Below, in pieces: positions 22,232 to 34,969 of a stretch of 64,000 nt of DNA; position 1 is the first letter of the stretch; every line of letters begins with the position of its first letter. Source of the DNA: Haliclystus octoradiatus (taxonomy: Eukaryota > Cnidaria > Staurozoa > Stauromedusae > Haliclystidae); the NCBI GenBank assembly GCA_916610825.1, contig OU744452.1:6563021-6627020 (forward strand), given 5' to 3'. Below the pieces are notes generated by a model. That model was not told where the DNA came from. It ran no database searches and saw only the letters and a list, made by a program, of their open reading frames with translations. The translations under genes were made by a program, and so were the position numbers.

Positions 22232-23977
22232 TTTAAAGTGGGAATAAACCCCCCGACAATCTTTACATATTGTAATAGAACCCGACGTCAAAAAAACAAT
22301 GGCGTAATTTTTTTTTCGATCTGGAAATTATTTCTTGGTGAAAAGCGCCTTCAAAGTGGTGTTTTGACCCAAATGTCGCTGAGAAAAAAAGGGATTGGAT
22401 CTAGCTTCATGACAACAAAGTCACAAGTCGTGCGGTTTGTCTAACAGACTCAAGAGTGGGCTGATCAAGCGACGTAATCTTTGAGGTGACCTAGCTCCGA
22501 GAAGTCACGTAAAAAAATTTCTGACAAGGCTGAGCCATGAACAAACATATAAACTCGCGAATTACGTAAAAAAGATGCAATTTGTGATTTCAGGAGCAGA
22601 ATAAAATCTATTGAAACGCTCGGTCGAAAAAATTTCTCGTACCGTCATTAAGCGCGATGAATCTGATATAGATTGCGGATTAATACAAATGTCAGGCGGT
22701 GCGACTGTTCCTTTGTGACTAGTCTAGTGACACATATTAGTTACGTATTCTGTGTGACCGCAGTACTTCTCAAATCTTAATTAGTAGACACGTACCCTTC
22801 AAAATAGCTTGATCTTACGCTATATAAGTTTTAACTATTTTTAACTCTATGATCTGCAAGTTGTTCTTGAGTAAATATTTCTACAGGATATCCTTTCCAT
22901 GATCTAAATGTGAATGAAAACTGACTTGATTTGCAAGGGCATGCACAGACGACTTTTTCTCGAGCTAGTTGGTACTGCAAAGTATTAATTGTACTTTTTC
23001 GGATTTAATTAAGTATTACTAAAACATTAAATAAACATTCTTCAATTATCATTTCATCGTTTAAGTTTGAAATTGATGTTTGTCTAGTAAAACTTAAATC
23101 GTGTAATCGTATAGTTTATACGACTGTATAGATAGATATATTATACTCAATAGTCTAACAAAGTGTTCATCATTAATTCACCAAGCATTCAATATTTAAA
23201 AAACCATTGAGAATTCTTCAGTACATTGCACTATAAAATTCTATAAAATATCGGAAAATAGTACAAACATGATAGAGGGCTCGGACGTTCTTATTCAAGT
23301 TTACAGCCGTATGCTAGAGCCACTAGAATTCTAGTTAACTACAGTAATGCAGATTCTATCATTTGTTGGTTTTGCGGTATATCTTCATTGCATAAATTAT
23401 TATCCTCTCTATCAAAGTTATATGATTAACAAAATTAGGGTTTTGCAATGTGAAGTCTCGTTCCTTATTTACATACGCCACAAAATTATTTTACCAGTCT
23501 AGTATTCATTTCCTTCGGTTAGAAAGTAGATCATGTTAACATCATGTCGTCACAGGATGCAGTAATACAGTGCAGAGGTTACTTTGCACAATATACCTTT
23601 CTACAGAGACAAGAAATCAGATGGACAGATTTCGCTTCTGTGAAAAGAGGACTATAAAACCGACGGCTATGGTGTTCTTAATAGCGTTTCCCACCATACA
23701 TTATGATTTTTACCCTCAAAAGAACACTCCATTTTCAGTGCAGACATATGCTTACAACAATAAATTCTACTTAGCTAGCTATTGTGGTCACCAGAGAATC
23801 TTATGATATGTGTTAAATATGTGTGAGAATGATATGTCAAAATATATTCTGTATTACGCGCGCTGCGAATGAAATATTTTCTGATTTTTATTTTTCTTCA
23901 AATTCGTGAACTTTAAAATCATTAAATCATCTGGAATTTTGCTACTCTTGAGTTTATATGTTCTTCCTTACCTCAGT
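22232..23977 (+). mobile_element. Long-TIR element, copy 1 (right end cut by a LINE)
   Basis: Begins with TTTAAAGTGGGAATAAACC. Over most of its length it matches the reverse complement of the copy at 34970-36978. At the right the match continues to CCTTACCTCAGT (23977), which is only the inner part of the terminal inverted repeat, and is then replaced by LINE sequence. No transposase is recognised. A 78-codon frame at 23570-23806 is open here but has no domain I know. The superfamily is undetermined. Confidence 0.7.
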
Positions 23978-25848
23978 AAAAGAAAAAATAATTACATCTC
24001 AAAATCATCAGCAAACAACTCATCCTATGCCATCAGAAAGTATCAGCAACATCTCAACAGAACTGACAGAATTAACACCTACATCTAATGTAGAAGTTCA
24101 TAAAATTGCAATGAAGATGTCAAAAAAATCTTGTGGCCTTGATCCTTTACCATCTGCTTTGTTTCAGCACTATATCCTTGATCTAGTACCAATCATTCGA
24201 CAGATTATCAATGCATCATTCAGAGAGTCTACAATGCCACCATCTTTGAAAGTCGCTCATTTATCACCATCACTAAAGAAGCCAGCTCTTGATTTTGAAA
24301 TTTTTGATTTTAAAAATTTTAGACCAATTTCTAATCTCAAGATGATGTCAAAGATTATTGAAAAAGTAGTTGCTCAGCGTTTATGGGACCATTTATCTAT
24401 TAACAACATGCATGACGCACTACAGTCAGCATATAAAGAGAATCACAGCTGCGAAACAGCCTTGAATAAGGTACAAAACGACATACTAATGGCTATTGAC
24501 GACAAACAATGTGTGATACTTCTACTACTTGACTTATCTGCTGCATTTGACACGGTGGATCATTCAATTTTGTTAAATCGGCTAAAACAGAGATTTGGAA
24601 TAAAAGGAAATGCTCTCCGATGGCTTACGTCGTATCTAAATGGGCGTTCCCAAGTCATTTGTATTGGCGATAGCAAATCATCAGCAATACCTCTGAAGCA
24701 GGGAGTACCGCAAGGGTCTGTCCTTGGACCTCTACTTTATCTAGTCTATACATCACCAATATCTGAAATCATAAAACAGCACAACGTGTCTCATGTCTTT
24801 CCTTCTATACGCTCATGACACACAGCTGTACACAACCTTTTCCTTTGATAGTAACATATCAATTACGTCTATGAAGAATCGTGTCGAGGCATGCAATAAA
24901 GACATTACCTTATGGATGAATACCAATATGCTTCAACTGAACTCAGATAAAACAGAGTTAACTATCTTCAACTCCAAATTCCAAAAAAATACGAAATCTA
25001 CCATCCCTTTGTCTTGGAGTCAGTGGCATAACTTCTTCAGACAGTATAAAGAATCTTGGAGTACACTATGACAGCGAATTGATGATGGACGTCCATGTAA
25101 CCAAACAATCACAAAAGGGATTTTTCCATCTTAAAAACATTTCAAAGATTAGAAAATATGTTTCTGCTGATATTGCTGAAATTCTTGTCCACTCATTTGT
25201 CACATCTAACCTGGATTATTGTAATTCCCTATTGTATGGCCTACCGAAAAGCACAATTCAGAAACTTCAGCAAGTACAAAATTCTGATGCTCGTATGATA
25301 GCATGCATAGGGAAGTATGAGCATATTACTCCAACACTACAACAATTACATTGGCTTCCAATCAACTACAGGATTATTTATAAGATATGCTTACTAATAT
25401 TTAAGATTTTTAACAATGAGGCACCAGATTACCTTAAGAAATTAGTTTCAATGCACATTCCTACCCGTACATTACGGTCATCTCATGACAAACACATTTT
25501 AAAAAAGATATCGATTATTATCATGGTGCAGGGCCCAAGCACTGGAACATTCTTCCTTATGAAATCAGGACATGTATAAATATTAACATTTTTAAGAAAA
25601 ACTCAAGACATTTCTTTTTAACTTGGCTTTTAAAAATTAAGTAATGAACATAAATTTTAAACTTTTAAACTAACATTTTAAATTAAATTATTTTATCTTA
25701 ATTTTATTTTAGCATGATTTTAAATTATTTATTCAGTTTTTATTTTTTATTTGTATATTCATTAAATTTATAATCTATTTTACACCATATATGAACACTT
25801 GTGAAGCGCATAGGACAGCAATGGATATGCGCTATAAAAATGCAACTA
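23978..25848 (+). mobile_element. CR1/L2-type LINE, 5'-truncated, RT frameshifted
   Basis: Reverse transcriptase of a non-LTR retrotransposon. In order: KKSCGLDPLPS, FRPISNLKMMSKIIEKVV, LLDLSAAFDTVDHSILL (motif A), GVPQGSVLGPLL (motif B), then in another frame YAHDTQLY (motif C, where YADD is expected, so a catalytic Asp is replaced by His). The CR1/L2-type C-terminal region follows (NLDYCNSLLYGLP, LHWLPINYRIIYK). Frames: 23958-24818, 24793-25071, 25079-25579. The endonuclease is missing. The 3' end (GCGCTATAAAAATGCAAC followed by TTA repeats) is typical of CR1/L2 LINEs. Non-functional. Confidence 0.88.
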
Positions 25849-25870
25849 TATTATTATTATTATTATTATA
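25849..25870. repeat. (TTA)n tract shared by two LINE 3' ends
   Basis: Short TTA microsatellite where the + strand LINE (left) and the - strand LINE (right) meet tail to tail. Confidence 0.85.
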
Positions 25871-27500
25871 AACCAATAATTTATTTTCCATTCCAGGGAT
25901 GTCAAGTACGCAAGAGTTGACTCTTTGAATGTTCTTATTGCTTCCCCACGTATTACTTCCAGGATAAAGTTCCAGACTCTAGTACCTACTGCTACAATCG
26001 ACCATTTCATCAGGGTTGTTCTGCAAATGGGTGGGATGAGTTTGTTTGGACGGCAAGATGACGTATATTTAGTGTTGGATATCTTGAAGAGGGAGTGTAA
26101 AAGTTTTAGAGTTTCTGTTATGAGTGTTTTGTGGATCATATTAGTTAATTTTACTATTCTTCTGACGTGTAGAGATGGAAGACGATATTCTTTTCCAGTA
26201 TTGGGTCGTGTTAGGTGTTTTAGTGATTTTTCTTGAATTCTTTCTAATTTTAGTCTATCCGTTTGATTAATTCCAAAAAAGAATTAGGCTACAATGTTCT
26301 AGGTGAGGACGGATGTATGTCTTGTAAAGTGTATTGGCAAGGTGTGGGTTTAGGGATTTTTTAACCTGTTTGATTTGATATAGGGAGAGATTGGCTTTTC
26401 TGGTGCAATTGCGAAGATCACATCTCATGTTTAATCTACTGTCAATGTGAGCACCGAGTATCTTTATTATATTGAGCCAAGGTAAGGTTAAATCATCGAT
26501 TGTAATGTCTCTGTTATGTATTTGATTAGTACTTAGAAGATTTGCGCTCGTAACGTGAATGTCGGGTTCTGGAATGTGAGTGATTAGTAGGCATTGAGTT
26601 TTTGAGGGGTTCAGTTTTAGACAATTCAGCTGGAACCATTGGTGCACCTTTTCCAAGTCTTTGTTGAGGTGTTGGACAGCAGTGTTTTTGTGGTTGGAGG
26701 AATAGTATAGCGTTGTATCATCTGCGTATCGTATGATGGAAGAGGTTATTGGAAGAAATGAAAAGTCTGCTACGTAGATATTAAATAGTAGTGGTGATAT
26801 TATCGATCCTTGTGGGACTCCCCGAGGGCAGGAGAAGGGCGATGAAGTCTGACTTTCAACTCTGATAGATTGTGTTCTTCCACTTAGGTAATTGTTGATT
26901 AAGTTACAACTTGATGGATTTACACCGTAAGCTCTCAATTTTTCCATCAGAAGTTTATGGTGTACCATATCAAATGCCTTGGAGAGATCGAGGGAGACGA
27001 TTGCAGTAGATTGTTTTTTTGTTGATGGCTGTTCTACAATCTTGTGTGAGTTTCATGAGGGCAATTCAGCACTGTGACTATGTACAAAGCCAAACATATC
27101 AGATGGGAACATTGGTTTGAAGTGATTTTGGAGTTGATTTACTAAGATTTTCTCGAATGCTTTGGAGATATGAGTGAGGATGGTAATTGGTCGATAATTT
27201 TCTTTATTTGATGGATCGTTTTTTTTGTATATTGGTGAGACTATGCCATGTTTCCAGGCTTTTGGTATTTCATTTATTGTTATTAAGTGATTGAATAGAT
27301 CGGTAATAGGAGAGGTGAGGCTAGGTAGGATAGTTTTGAGGAAGCTTACGGATATGTTATCGGCCCCAGTTGCCTTATTAGTTCTGAATCTTTTGATAAT
27401 GTTATTTACTTCATTGTCTGATGTGTATTGAATACAGAAGGAAGTGCAGGAGTGATTCATGATTTGATGTATGCTTGGATGATTTTTGAGATGTGTTCTA
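25871..27500 (-). mobile_element. LINE (jockey/CR1-like), 5'-truncated, two or more frameshifts
   Basis: The RT is read on the minus strand from about 27460 to 25871: KATGADNISVSFLK, YRPITILTHISKAFEKIL, motif A LDLSKAFDMVHH (near 26960-27000), motif B PRGVPQGSIISPLLFN, intact motif C RYADDTTLYYSS, then LNPSKTQCLL and a C-terminal part ending in VAVGTRVWN. The frame is broken near 27010-27050 and near 26150-26270. No endonuclease is seen. The + strand LINE at 42963-44082 is a relative (same NKDLE, LNP and TRLW landmarks). Confidence 0.88.
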
Positions 27501-27892
27501 TCAGTTTACTAATCACTCGAAGATCTTTGAAATTATTAGTTTCCGGAATTCATCATATTTTCTGTCGACGTAAGGTCGAATTGGGCCATATCTTACAAGG
27601 CTTTCCAGACATTTCCATGTCCATAAAATACAACAATAAGCACTACCTAAGCAGTCCAAGGTCATAATTTCAGTTATCTAGCTTATGTCGTTCTTGAGAT
27701 ATATCCATGGTTACACCTACCGATATCATGCGAAACCTTGTAATTGAGAAAAACCAGAAACAAAAAGGACAACAATGAATTATATTCAAAACTAATAATA
27801 ATAGCAAAAACTGTGAACTGGATAATGTATAGGTACTATATAAACATCAGAATTACTGTACAAGGTATATAACTAGTTTTCAGTATCAGCTG
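27501..27892. other. Spacer between LINE and Mutator-like relic
   Basis: No gene. It may hold the 3' end of the Mutator-like element, but no inverted repeat matching the other side (29665-30100) was found. Confidence 0.35.
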
Positions 27893-29664
27893 TTAGTCCT
27901 GGAGCATAGTCTTTCTTACTAGCATAGGCGCTTTCTTGGGTACTTTTGCGCTTGCGTTTTTTTTGATCAGATACTTCTGAGTTTTTATTCTAGTAATATC
28001 ACCTTTTCTAACATATTCTCTTGTATATTTGCTGTCATTTACACCAAGATAAGTAAGGACAGGAACCTTTGCTAACTTTCCATCGTTGTATTGGATAGCC
28101 GCAGAAGCAACAGACAATTGGATACGTCAAATACCAACGAAAATCTCTTTGGGACAAAGGGCTCAGATTTGATGGTGAAAACTGTCGTTTACATTCTGAG
28201 TGCCACCATGAAGACATTTTGACAGTAAATTTGTGTGTGCCAGGCCATCAAATACAGATTTCATTTCTTGAATGACTAAAGGTGGGAGAATTGGTACACT
28301 TTCACGCTTTCCATACTTGACAGGGCACCAATCCCGATATTTGTCATGTACCCCTGCTTTGTGATTGTAAATTGCCCAAATTGCTTCACGCATTGCTGTT
28401 TCATTGCCACAGTGTTTTCTTATAGCTGCCCCATAGTCACCTTGAATTCGATGTATAAGCTTTTTCGTCAATTTCTTATGAAAGTTTTCCTTTTCTAATT
28501 TCATACTTTTTCTTTTTACAATCATCGACCAATGTCATTAGGCGGCGACCCATACGTTTTTGTATGTGTCCAACATATTCTAGCTTAGTAATATCCTTGT
28601 TTCTATAAATATGTGGGACTGCTTCTGAAGCACTAGCGTAACCTTTCGAATCAACGTCGCCAAGGTACCCAGTGTACTGTAATCCGTGTAGTTGTTCAGA
28701 ACGGTTGAAAATTTTTGTTACGCCAACAGTTTCCATTGAGCCAGCTGAACCAGTGTGGTTTTTTACATATATGGTCTTTCAGAGTTTTATCACCAAGAGA
28801 ACATGTTGGGCAGTAGTCGGTTAGTACTTCATAATCTACTACCTTGGATAACAGTCCATTCACAGAGGCAACAGTTATGATCCCGTTTTTGCTAACAAAG
28901 CCACGTTTCTGTCATGTTCTGTCACATGATACGGTAACTTCATTTCCTTTCACAGATTTTACTTCATCAGCATCTTTTTTCATGCTTTTCTTGGCAACGT
29001 CATCATATGCCCTTAGCATTCATGTTTTATTTTCAACCCAATGTGGCTTTGAAACTGGTGATGGAAGGTCGAGAAGAGCGCAGAATCTTTTTGCACCTTC
29101 ATAATGAAGGCCGTTTTCATAGGTTGCAAATTGAAGACGGTCATTCACTTGCTTTCTCCTGGTGTCTTTTGAGTTCATTGAAGAGATTAGATTGTTAGTC
29201 ATATCGTCGCAAGAGCAAGAAAATTTGAGTGTAGATGCTACTCCCTGTAGGTGTTCTTCATCAAATTGTAAATTGAATCCACAGTATTGACAACATAAAT
29301 CTGATACAAAATCAATCAACAGTTGCACATCAAAGATTCGATTTCAAGTCACGTCATTACTTTTACCGGTAGAAGACAGTAGTGATGACAGAATAGTTAG
29401 TTTAGAAGATGATGCTGTAGCTGATGAAGTTGAAGGCTTACTGTCATTTGGGGATGGTGCTGTTACCAATGGAAAATCAGGTTGACTTTCACATTCACTT
29501 TCATTAGATGATGAGGATTATGATGATGATGATGTGGCAGTGGAGATTGATGATTCATGTTGTTGTGAAATAGAAATGTTAGTTGTAGGTGTATCGTTTT
29601 TCGAAAGACATCCTGTGAAACGATTTCCGTGAAATTTACGAGCACTGGCCTTTTTTCGACCCAT
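27893..29664 (-). pseudogene. Mutator-like (MULE) transposase, dead copy
   Basis: The DDE transposase begins at 29664 with MGRKKASARKFHGNRF, then a Ser-rich stretch. Next come C..C blocks (CCQYCGF and, near 28740-28830, VVDYEVLTDYCPTC), the landmark GDVDSKGY near 28650, ECVGH-like EYVGHIQKRMG, a YGAAIRKHC/AIWAIYNHK block, HGGTQNVN and a C-terminal AIQYNDGK/YLGVN block. This order matches the animal Mutator transposase family (Pfam Mutator). In-frame stops are seen near 29519 and 29346, and frame changes near 28990, 28740, 28500 and 28170. No long terminal inverted repeats were recognised. The gene is inactive but nearly full-length, so its age is moderate. Confidence 0.85.
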
Positions 29665-30347
29665 CCTACATTGAAAACACAACATTCGAATTATATAAGG
29701 CTTTAAAATTTATACAGTTACAAGCAAAGAAGACAGTAACACAGGATAAATAGATGACACACAAATAGTGAAATGATGTTTCACGAGGCATGAAAAGTCT
29801 TACCTTTTCTAATGTTGAGTTTCGAGAAACAGACAATAAACAATCAAATTGTTGTTAAATAAATATACCAAGGAATATAAAACGTTTTCCAACTTTACAT
29901 CTAAATAATCAGACCAGTAAAATGCTAAACATCCACCTTTTACTCAATATTTCGCAGTGAAAACAGGGTGGGAACTAAATCAGCTGTGTGAAAAATATAA
30001 ATCTGCCATTATGAATTCCAACGCATTTTGTCACGTGACATGAAATAAACGAATCAGCTTCCGATGCATCTCAGTATAAATATTGGTCCATTGTTTGGAA
30101 GCACAGAGAAGCCAATATTTGGCCTGCTTCTAGCTACTCAGGAACTGTAGACAGCACAACTAGACCACAATTGTTTTCAAGTTCAAAGTCTAAGAAACAA
30201 AATGGTATGCGCCATGTTGCGATTGAACTTTCGTAGGAGAAACGGTAAAAACTTGAAAATAAACATAAAAATTGCTCAAATGGCTCATTGGTAAAGATAT
30301 CCTAAGAAATTGTATCTACATAGGAAGGTGAAGGACAAACGTAAACG
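29665..30347. other. Stretch without a recognisable gene
   Basis: AT-rich. It would contain the 5' end of the Mutator-like element. Nothing definite is seen. Confidence 0.4.
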
Positions 30348-30545
30348 TGATTCTTGTTTCAAGAATCTTTATTCTTCAAACAAGAATTATTTGCTTGTTT
30401 CGAGAAGAAGCTGTTGTCCATGTATCAAGAAGTAGTTTGTTACTTAGAATTGATTTTCTTGAAATGAGAATCGTATTTTCTTGAAACAAGAACATTTTTG
30501 TAAAATCCTTCTCAGAATAAGAATCAACTTTCTCGTATCACGAAC
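30348..30545. repeat. Cluster of TTCnnGAA palindromes
   Basis: At least four TTCnnGAA words (in TTTCAAGAAT, TTTCGAGAAG, TTTCTTGAAATGAGAA and TTTCTTGAAACAAGAA) occur in under 200 bp, with related half-sites. The words resemble heat-shock elements. The same palindrome type occurs at 19255-19341, which suggests a repeat family rather than a host promoter. Confidence 0.6.
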
Positions 30546-30569
30546 AGAAATGATCATTACTATATAAAG

Positions 30570-30943
30570 AAATACACTGGAGCAAAGAAATTGATGCCTT
30601 GTCACTCAAATGCAAAAGCCTACCAAAGGATTGGCAATTACATGAAAACTTCGATAAGAGAGAATTACTAGGATTAATTGTAAAGACTTGGGACACTCTT
30701 GGTATAATAGCATCAACTTGCGAATTTCGTTTTAGAATCTTTTGCGAGCTGGTTATGATTGGGACGAAATCATCAGTGATGGTGAAAAGGAATATTGGGT
30801 TGACAACATTGCCAAAGTTGAGACCAAATTGGACATACCAAATATGAACACAGATATGAAGCCTTGAAATTCAATTGATCTGCAAGAACTCCATGCCTTC
30901 ACTGATGGAGTGATTGTGGTGAAAAAGGCGGTTTTTGGTTATT
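30570..30943 (+). pseudogene. BEL/Pao pol fragment (RT-RNase H region), part 1
   Basis: Reads IDALSLKCKSLPKDW, then KRELLGLIVKTWDTLGII in one frame and AGYDWDEIISDGEKEYWVDN, LQELHAFTDG in another. The order (ISIKC, a DPLG-like block, W...E.W, ELHGFSDAS-like) is that of BEL/Pao pol downstream of the RT active site. At least one frameshift and a stop near 30866 are present. It is continued by 33087-33345 after an insertion. Confidence 0.7.
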
Positions 30944-33086
30944 CCCAGAAAACATGGATGCTTGCATCAATCTTGGTCCAACGTCGTTTTGTTGGATTAG
31001 CGTCGAAAAACATTTGCTATAAATAATCAGATCTGATATAATTTTTTACGATAGAGACGGACGAAATAAATTGTATATCTCTGATATCTAAGATAGAGAC
31101 CCAATCGGTTTTCAACCAAATGTGTCAAATGTCGCCCACACTTCCTCTCAGGACCCAATTATGCCGCCTGCAATTCTTTCACACGATATGCCATTTTGTG
31201 TGAACGGTTATTGAACTTGGCTTCAACCAATCGCAGTACTCGAGCCTCAATTCGAGGAAGCACTTGTTGTGAATTGTATTAACGACAAGCAACGAAAATT
31301 CGCAACATATTATCTAACTTATCGAAATGGAGAATTTATGATGTCATAAATCGTATGTGGCTACTATACATTTAGCTGGAAGGAGAAATTTTATTGTAAT
31401 TAAAATGTCGACAAAGCATTTGATTTGTGAGGATTCTACCTAGTTTCATTTTAAATATCTATACTGTGGTTTTCAACTTTCGTTGGTCAGTTCGATGTAC
31501 TCTCAATAAACCAAATACTTATTAGAGGCTGTAACTGGTAATAGTGATTTATATTGCGATACTGTGACATCTGTACATGTGACACTTCATTTGATGGATT
31601 GTTGGTTTTATACCTTAAAGAATCAAACAGAGTTAAGGCCCAAATCAAGGTATGGTAAATTATCATTTTAACTATATTGGCTTTTGATTCAAAATTGCAA
31701 TCACTCCACACATCTCTGAACCACTTTGATGGAATCTGAATTGTATCATTGATAGTATCATTGTGCCGAACAGAGTTGACCGCCAAGATATATTGTATCA
31801 TTCGACAATGGAAGCTTTGATGATTAACTCTCTTATGTGGCATGTATGTGCATTTTGTTATTTCTTCAATCAACTATATATAGGCCTATATATTCTGTTT
31901 GGAATTGCTGCTGCTGCACGCTGCTGCTATATTTACAAGAAAAGGCCGAAAAAGACCGAAAGAATGATGAACAATAGTTGGATTATGATAAAGTATTTAA
32001 TTTTATTGGTGTTTCCATATGGTGTTTCTTATGTACAATGATGTGCATTTACACTTTCATTCTATTATTATTATATGCATGGGAAGGACGCAGGAAGCAA
32101 CTTAGTCAGGGGGTGAACTAGACTAAAGGGCATTTTCCCTTTAAAAAATTTTTAAATACGTACTCATCAAACAGATCTGACTTTCTTCAAATTGCAGCTT
32201 CACCTACCAAATTTTGATTCTTGGATAGTACAACATATGGCATTGTATCTATATATGGTCTATAATACCGTCTACAAACTCTATCTCGATCGTCTCTCGC
32301 CATCAGCCCTCACATCAAACTAATACTATTAAAAATACATGTGTATTGTAATTTCGACTTTATATCATCTGAGTAGCGACAAATAAATCATACTATAGTC
32401 TTTTGCAACGGTTTCAAATTATTCCAAAATCATCGTCAGGTCAGTAATTGAGAGAGAACAGGTTCCCAATCGTATCTGTACTATAAAAATTATTTACCTA
32501 TCCATGTTAGAGGCCTGATTAATCAAATCTGAATTCGAACAAGTAGCTAAACTAAAACAAACACGGTCTTTAGTTTATCGCATTCCTAATAACTATTGTA
32601 TCATGGTCTACTACAGTAGCAAAATATCTGAAAAACATTTTTCAAAAAAATAAAAAATTTCTCTAGAAATGCACTTCTTGCCACCACTAGCCCCAACGCC
32701 TCAAAGGCAGGAAGGGCAGTCACTCCCGCTGGCCCACCGCTCCGGCGAGTCTGATGCCTGGTAGCTGTTAACGTTTTGCGAATGTAATATGTATACTGAT
32801 CAAACTGTTTTTATTTGCTATGAAATTGAACTCCGTGTGCTGTTGTATATATTCTGTAAATTGTGACCGTGACCGTACATCTGGGATCTTGGCTAATATG
32901 AACCTGCATCAGAAGGGTGGTGGATTGGCGCTGGATTCGCATCGGCGTACCACGTTGGTTTTGCGTTGGTATTTCAGTCTGTCCATCTTTCAAATCCGTA
33001 CTATATTCCAACCATAAACCTACCGTTGGTCCAATCTAAATCCGATGTTGATCGACGTTGCTCCAAAAATTGATTTGCCTGCTGGG
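30944..33086. mobile_element. Candidate 2.1-kb DNA element inserted in BEL/Pao pol
   Basis: The ends are CCCAG...TTGGTCCAACGTCG at left and, as reverse complement, CCCAGCAGGCAAATC...TTGGAGCAACGTCG at right, i.e. loosely matching inverted ends with CAACGTCG words. It separates two BEL/Pao pol segments that belong together. No transposase was found. Inside, 32690-32775 is strikingly GC-rich. No target duplication could be fixed, so exact borders are tentative. Confidence 0.45.
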
Positions 33087-33345
33087 TTGTATCTATTTGA
33101 GATGGAAATTGGATGATGGAAAATTCATAAAAAATTTTGTAGCGGCAAAAGGATTGGTAATTCTTGTGACAAATGATGAACTATACACAAAGCTGAGCTG
33201 GTGGCATCTTTAATAATATTCCTCTTACTCGAAATGTCATTTCAGCAATGCGAATGAAGCCTATTTCAATTCACTATTGACTGACTCGAAAGTTGTCTTG
33301 TATTGGATCAGGTCAACAACACATGTAGCGAATGAAAGCTTCTGT
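33087..33345 (+). pseudogene. BEL/Pao pol fragment (RNase H), part 2
   Basis: Reads LRWKLDDGKFIKNFVAAKG and, after a frame change and stop codons, LLTDSKVVLYWIRSTTHVANE, the W/LTDS..VL.WI...FVANR signature of BEL/Pao RNase H. It continues the fragment at 30570-30943. Confidence 0.7.
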
Positions 33346-34506
33346 GGAAGCAAAAATGTTATAGAATAATAGAAATAAAATAATTGGCAAATGTTAGTGC
33401 ATTTCATTAGCAGAAATTATTGTCATTTATTAGTGTCATTTGAAAGCAAAAACCAGCGGATTGACCCCCATCCAGGATTTCTATATATCGGCTGTACGGG
33501 GATTTGCATATTTTTAAGTGGTCAAATTTTCAGTTTCTTGTGATATTTTGCTGTGTCAATTTAGAGATGTTCAAAATTTTAGAATTTTTTCTTTGTTTTG
33601 TTAGTTACTTTTCAGTCTTACTTCTCACTTGCTTTGAAATTTTACAGTTTTCCTATATTTTTGAAAATGGCACAACCGTCAAAAAAATTACCCAAGTAAC
33701 GATGTAGTAATTTGAGAAACGATGGCCGATTTGAGTTAACTGCAAGTCTATTTGAACAAACTAAAAATTGCTATATCAACCCTCATAATGTCCGTAACTC
33801 AAGTTATCCTCAAGGGACTCTAGCAAATATTTAATTTTAGAGTATATTGTCTTACTCTGAATCTGATTCTAAACTAGCTGTTAGTTCCACACCAATTTTA
33901 TAATGTTCACATTTTAAACATCTTGAATCCCAAGTGGAAGATTCAATACGAATCTAATTTAATTTAAATATGATTAAGATTTGGAATACTATTCTTTTCC
34001 TAAGACTAAAAATTTGAGATATGATATGAAAGGAGAACCCATGCACACGATCGCGACAACGAAAAGCCACGAGGGTGATCTTTATACTGAAAATCACCTT
34101 GTATAGAAAATCGGCGTTTTTGACAAACTCCATAGCCGTCATCTCAAATTTACTTTTGAGATATCAAAGTGGGAAAAACTTTTGAAACATTATAATTTAA
34201 CACATGATGTATTCGAGTCTGAAAATTGCAATTGCGTATTTTTTTGATTTTATATTCTCCCAAAAATATTTTAGGGGAAATCTCGCAGAGTAAATAAAAG
34301 AGATTAGCTTTAAAAAGATTAGATTTAGCTTCAAAAAGTTGTTATAATTACAGACCTTCTTACAGTACATAGAATCTTTACTTTATACACATGCAATTAA
34401 TACAATAACAATAAAATGCAATGTTCATGATTTTATTTTGTTTCATTGACTTAAATATTTGAAAATGTTTCTAATGTATTTCATTATGTAGATAACGTTA
34501 CCGTTG
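33346..34506. other. Stretch without a recognisable gene
   Basis: AT-rich DNA. The short frames have no domain, codon bias or splice context. Confidence 0.45.
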
Positions 34507-34673
34507 CAGCCACGGGTGACATCAGGATTCCCTTACGATGAGGGGGCTATTTATTGATAATATTTGCAAAAATGCTTGAAAAAGTGCCAACAAATCTTTT
34601 CCGACGAGGGAATGGGAGTATCACTGACATGTGGCTGCTGTTGCCCCCTGTGCCCTAATTGATGCCACTGCTG
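34507..34673. mobile_element. Degraded relative of the hAT miniature element
   Basis: CAGCCACGGGTGACATCAGG...GAGGGGGCTAT and ...GCCCCCTGTGCCC..GATGCCACTGCTG keep the order of blocks of the 14180-14409 element. No 8-bp duplication remains. Confidence 0.55.
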
Positions 34674-34969
34674 ATTGCAAAGAGTCTATGACAGCCTGAC
34701 AGGACCAACAAATGATATTTTATACATACATATTTTATACCAACACTCAAACAGATGATTTTCAATCGATTCACAGCCTTTACAGGAAGATTACAATGTT
34801 ACACATTTTACAATAGATGGTGATGTACGCTACACGCTCCGCATTCCTTATTAGGCAACTACCTAGCCTGCGCGTAGACCCAAATCTTTTTTTATGATTA
34901 GTAGGGTCTGCGTAATATCGACAGAAAGCTTGCGCTGGGCGGAAGCTGGAAAGAGTGGCGGAACGTCAT
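34674..34969. other. Short spacer
   Basis: No gene seen. It is GC-richer near 34830-34960. Confidence 0.4.
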
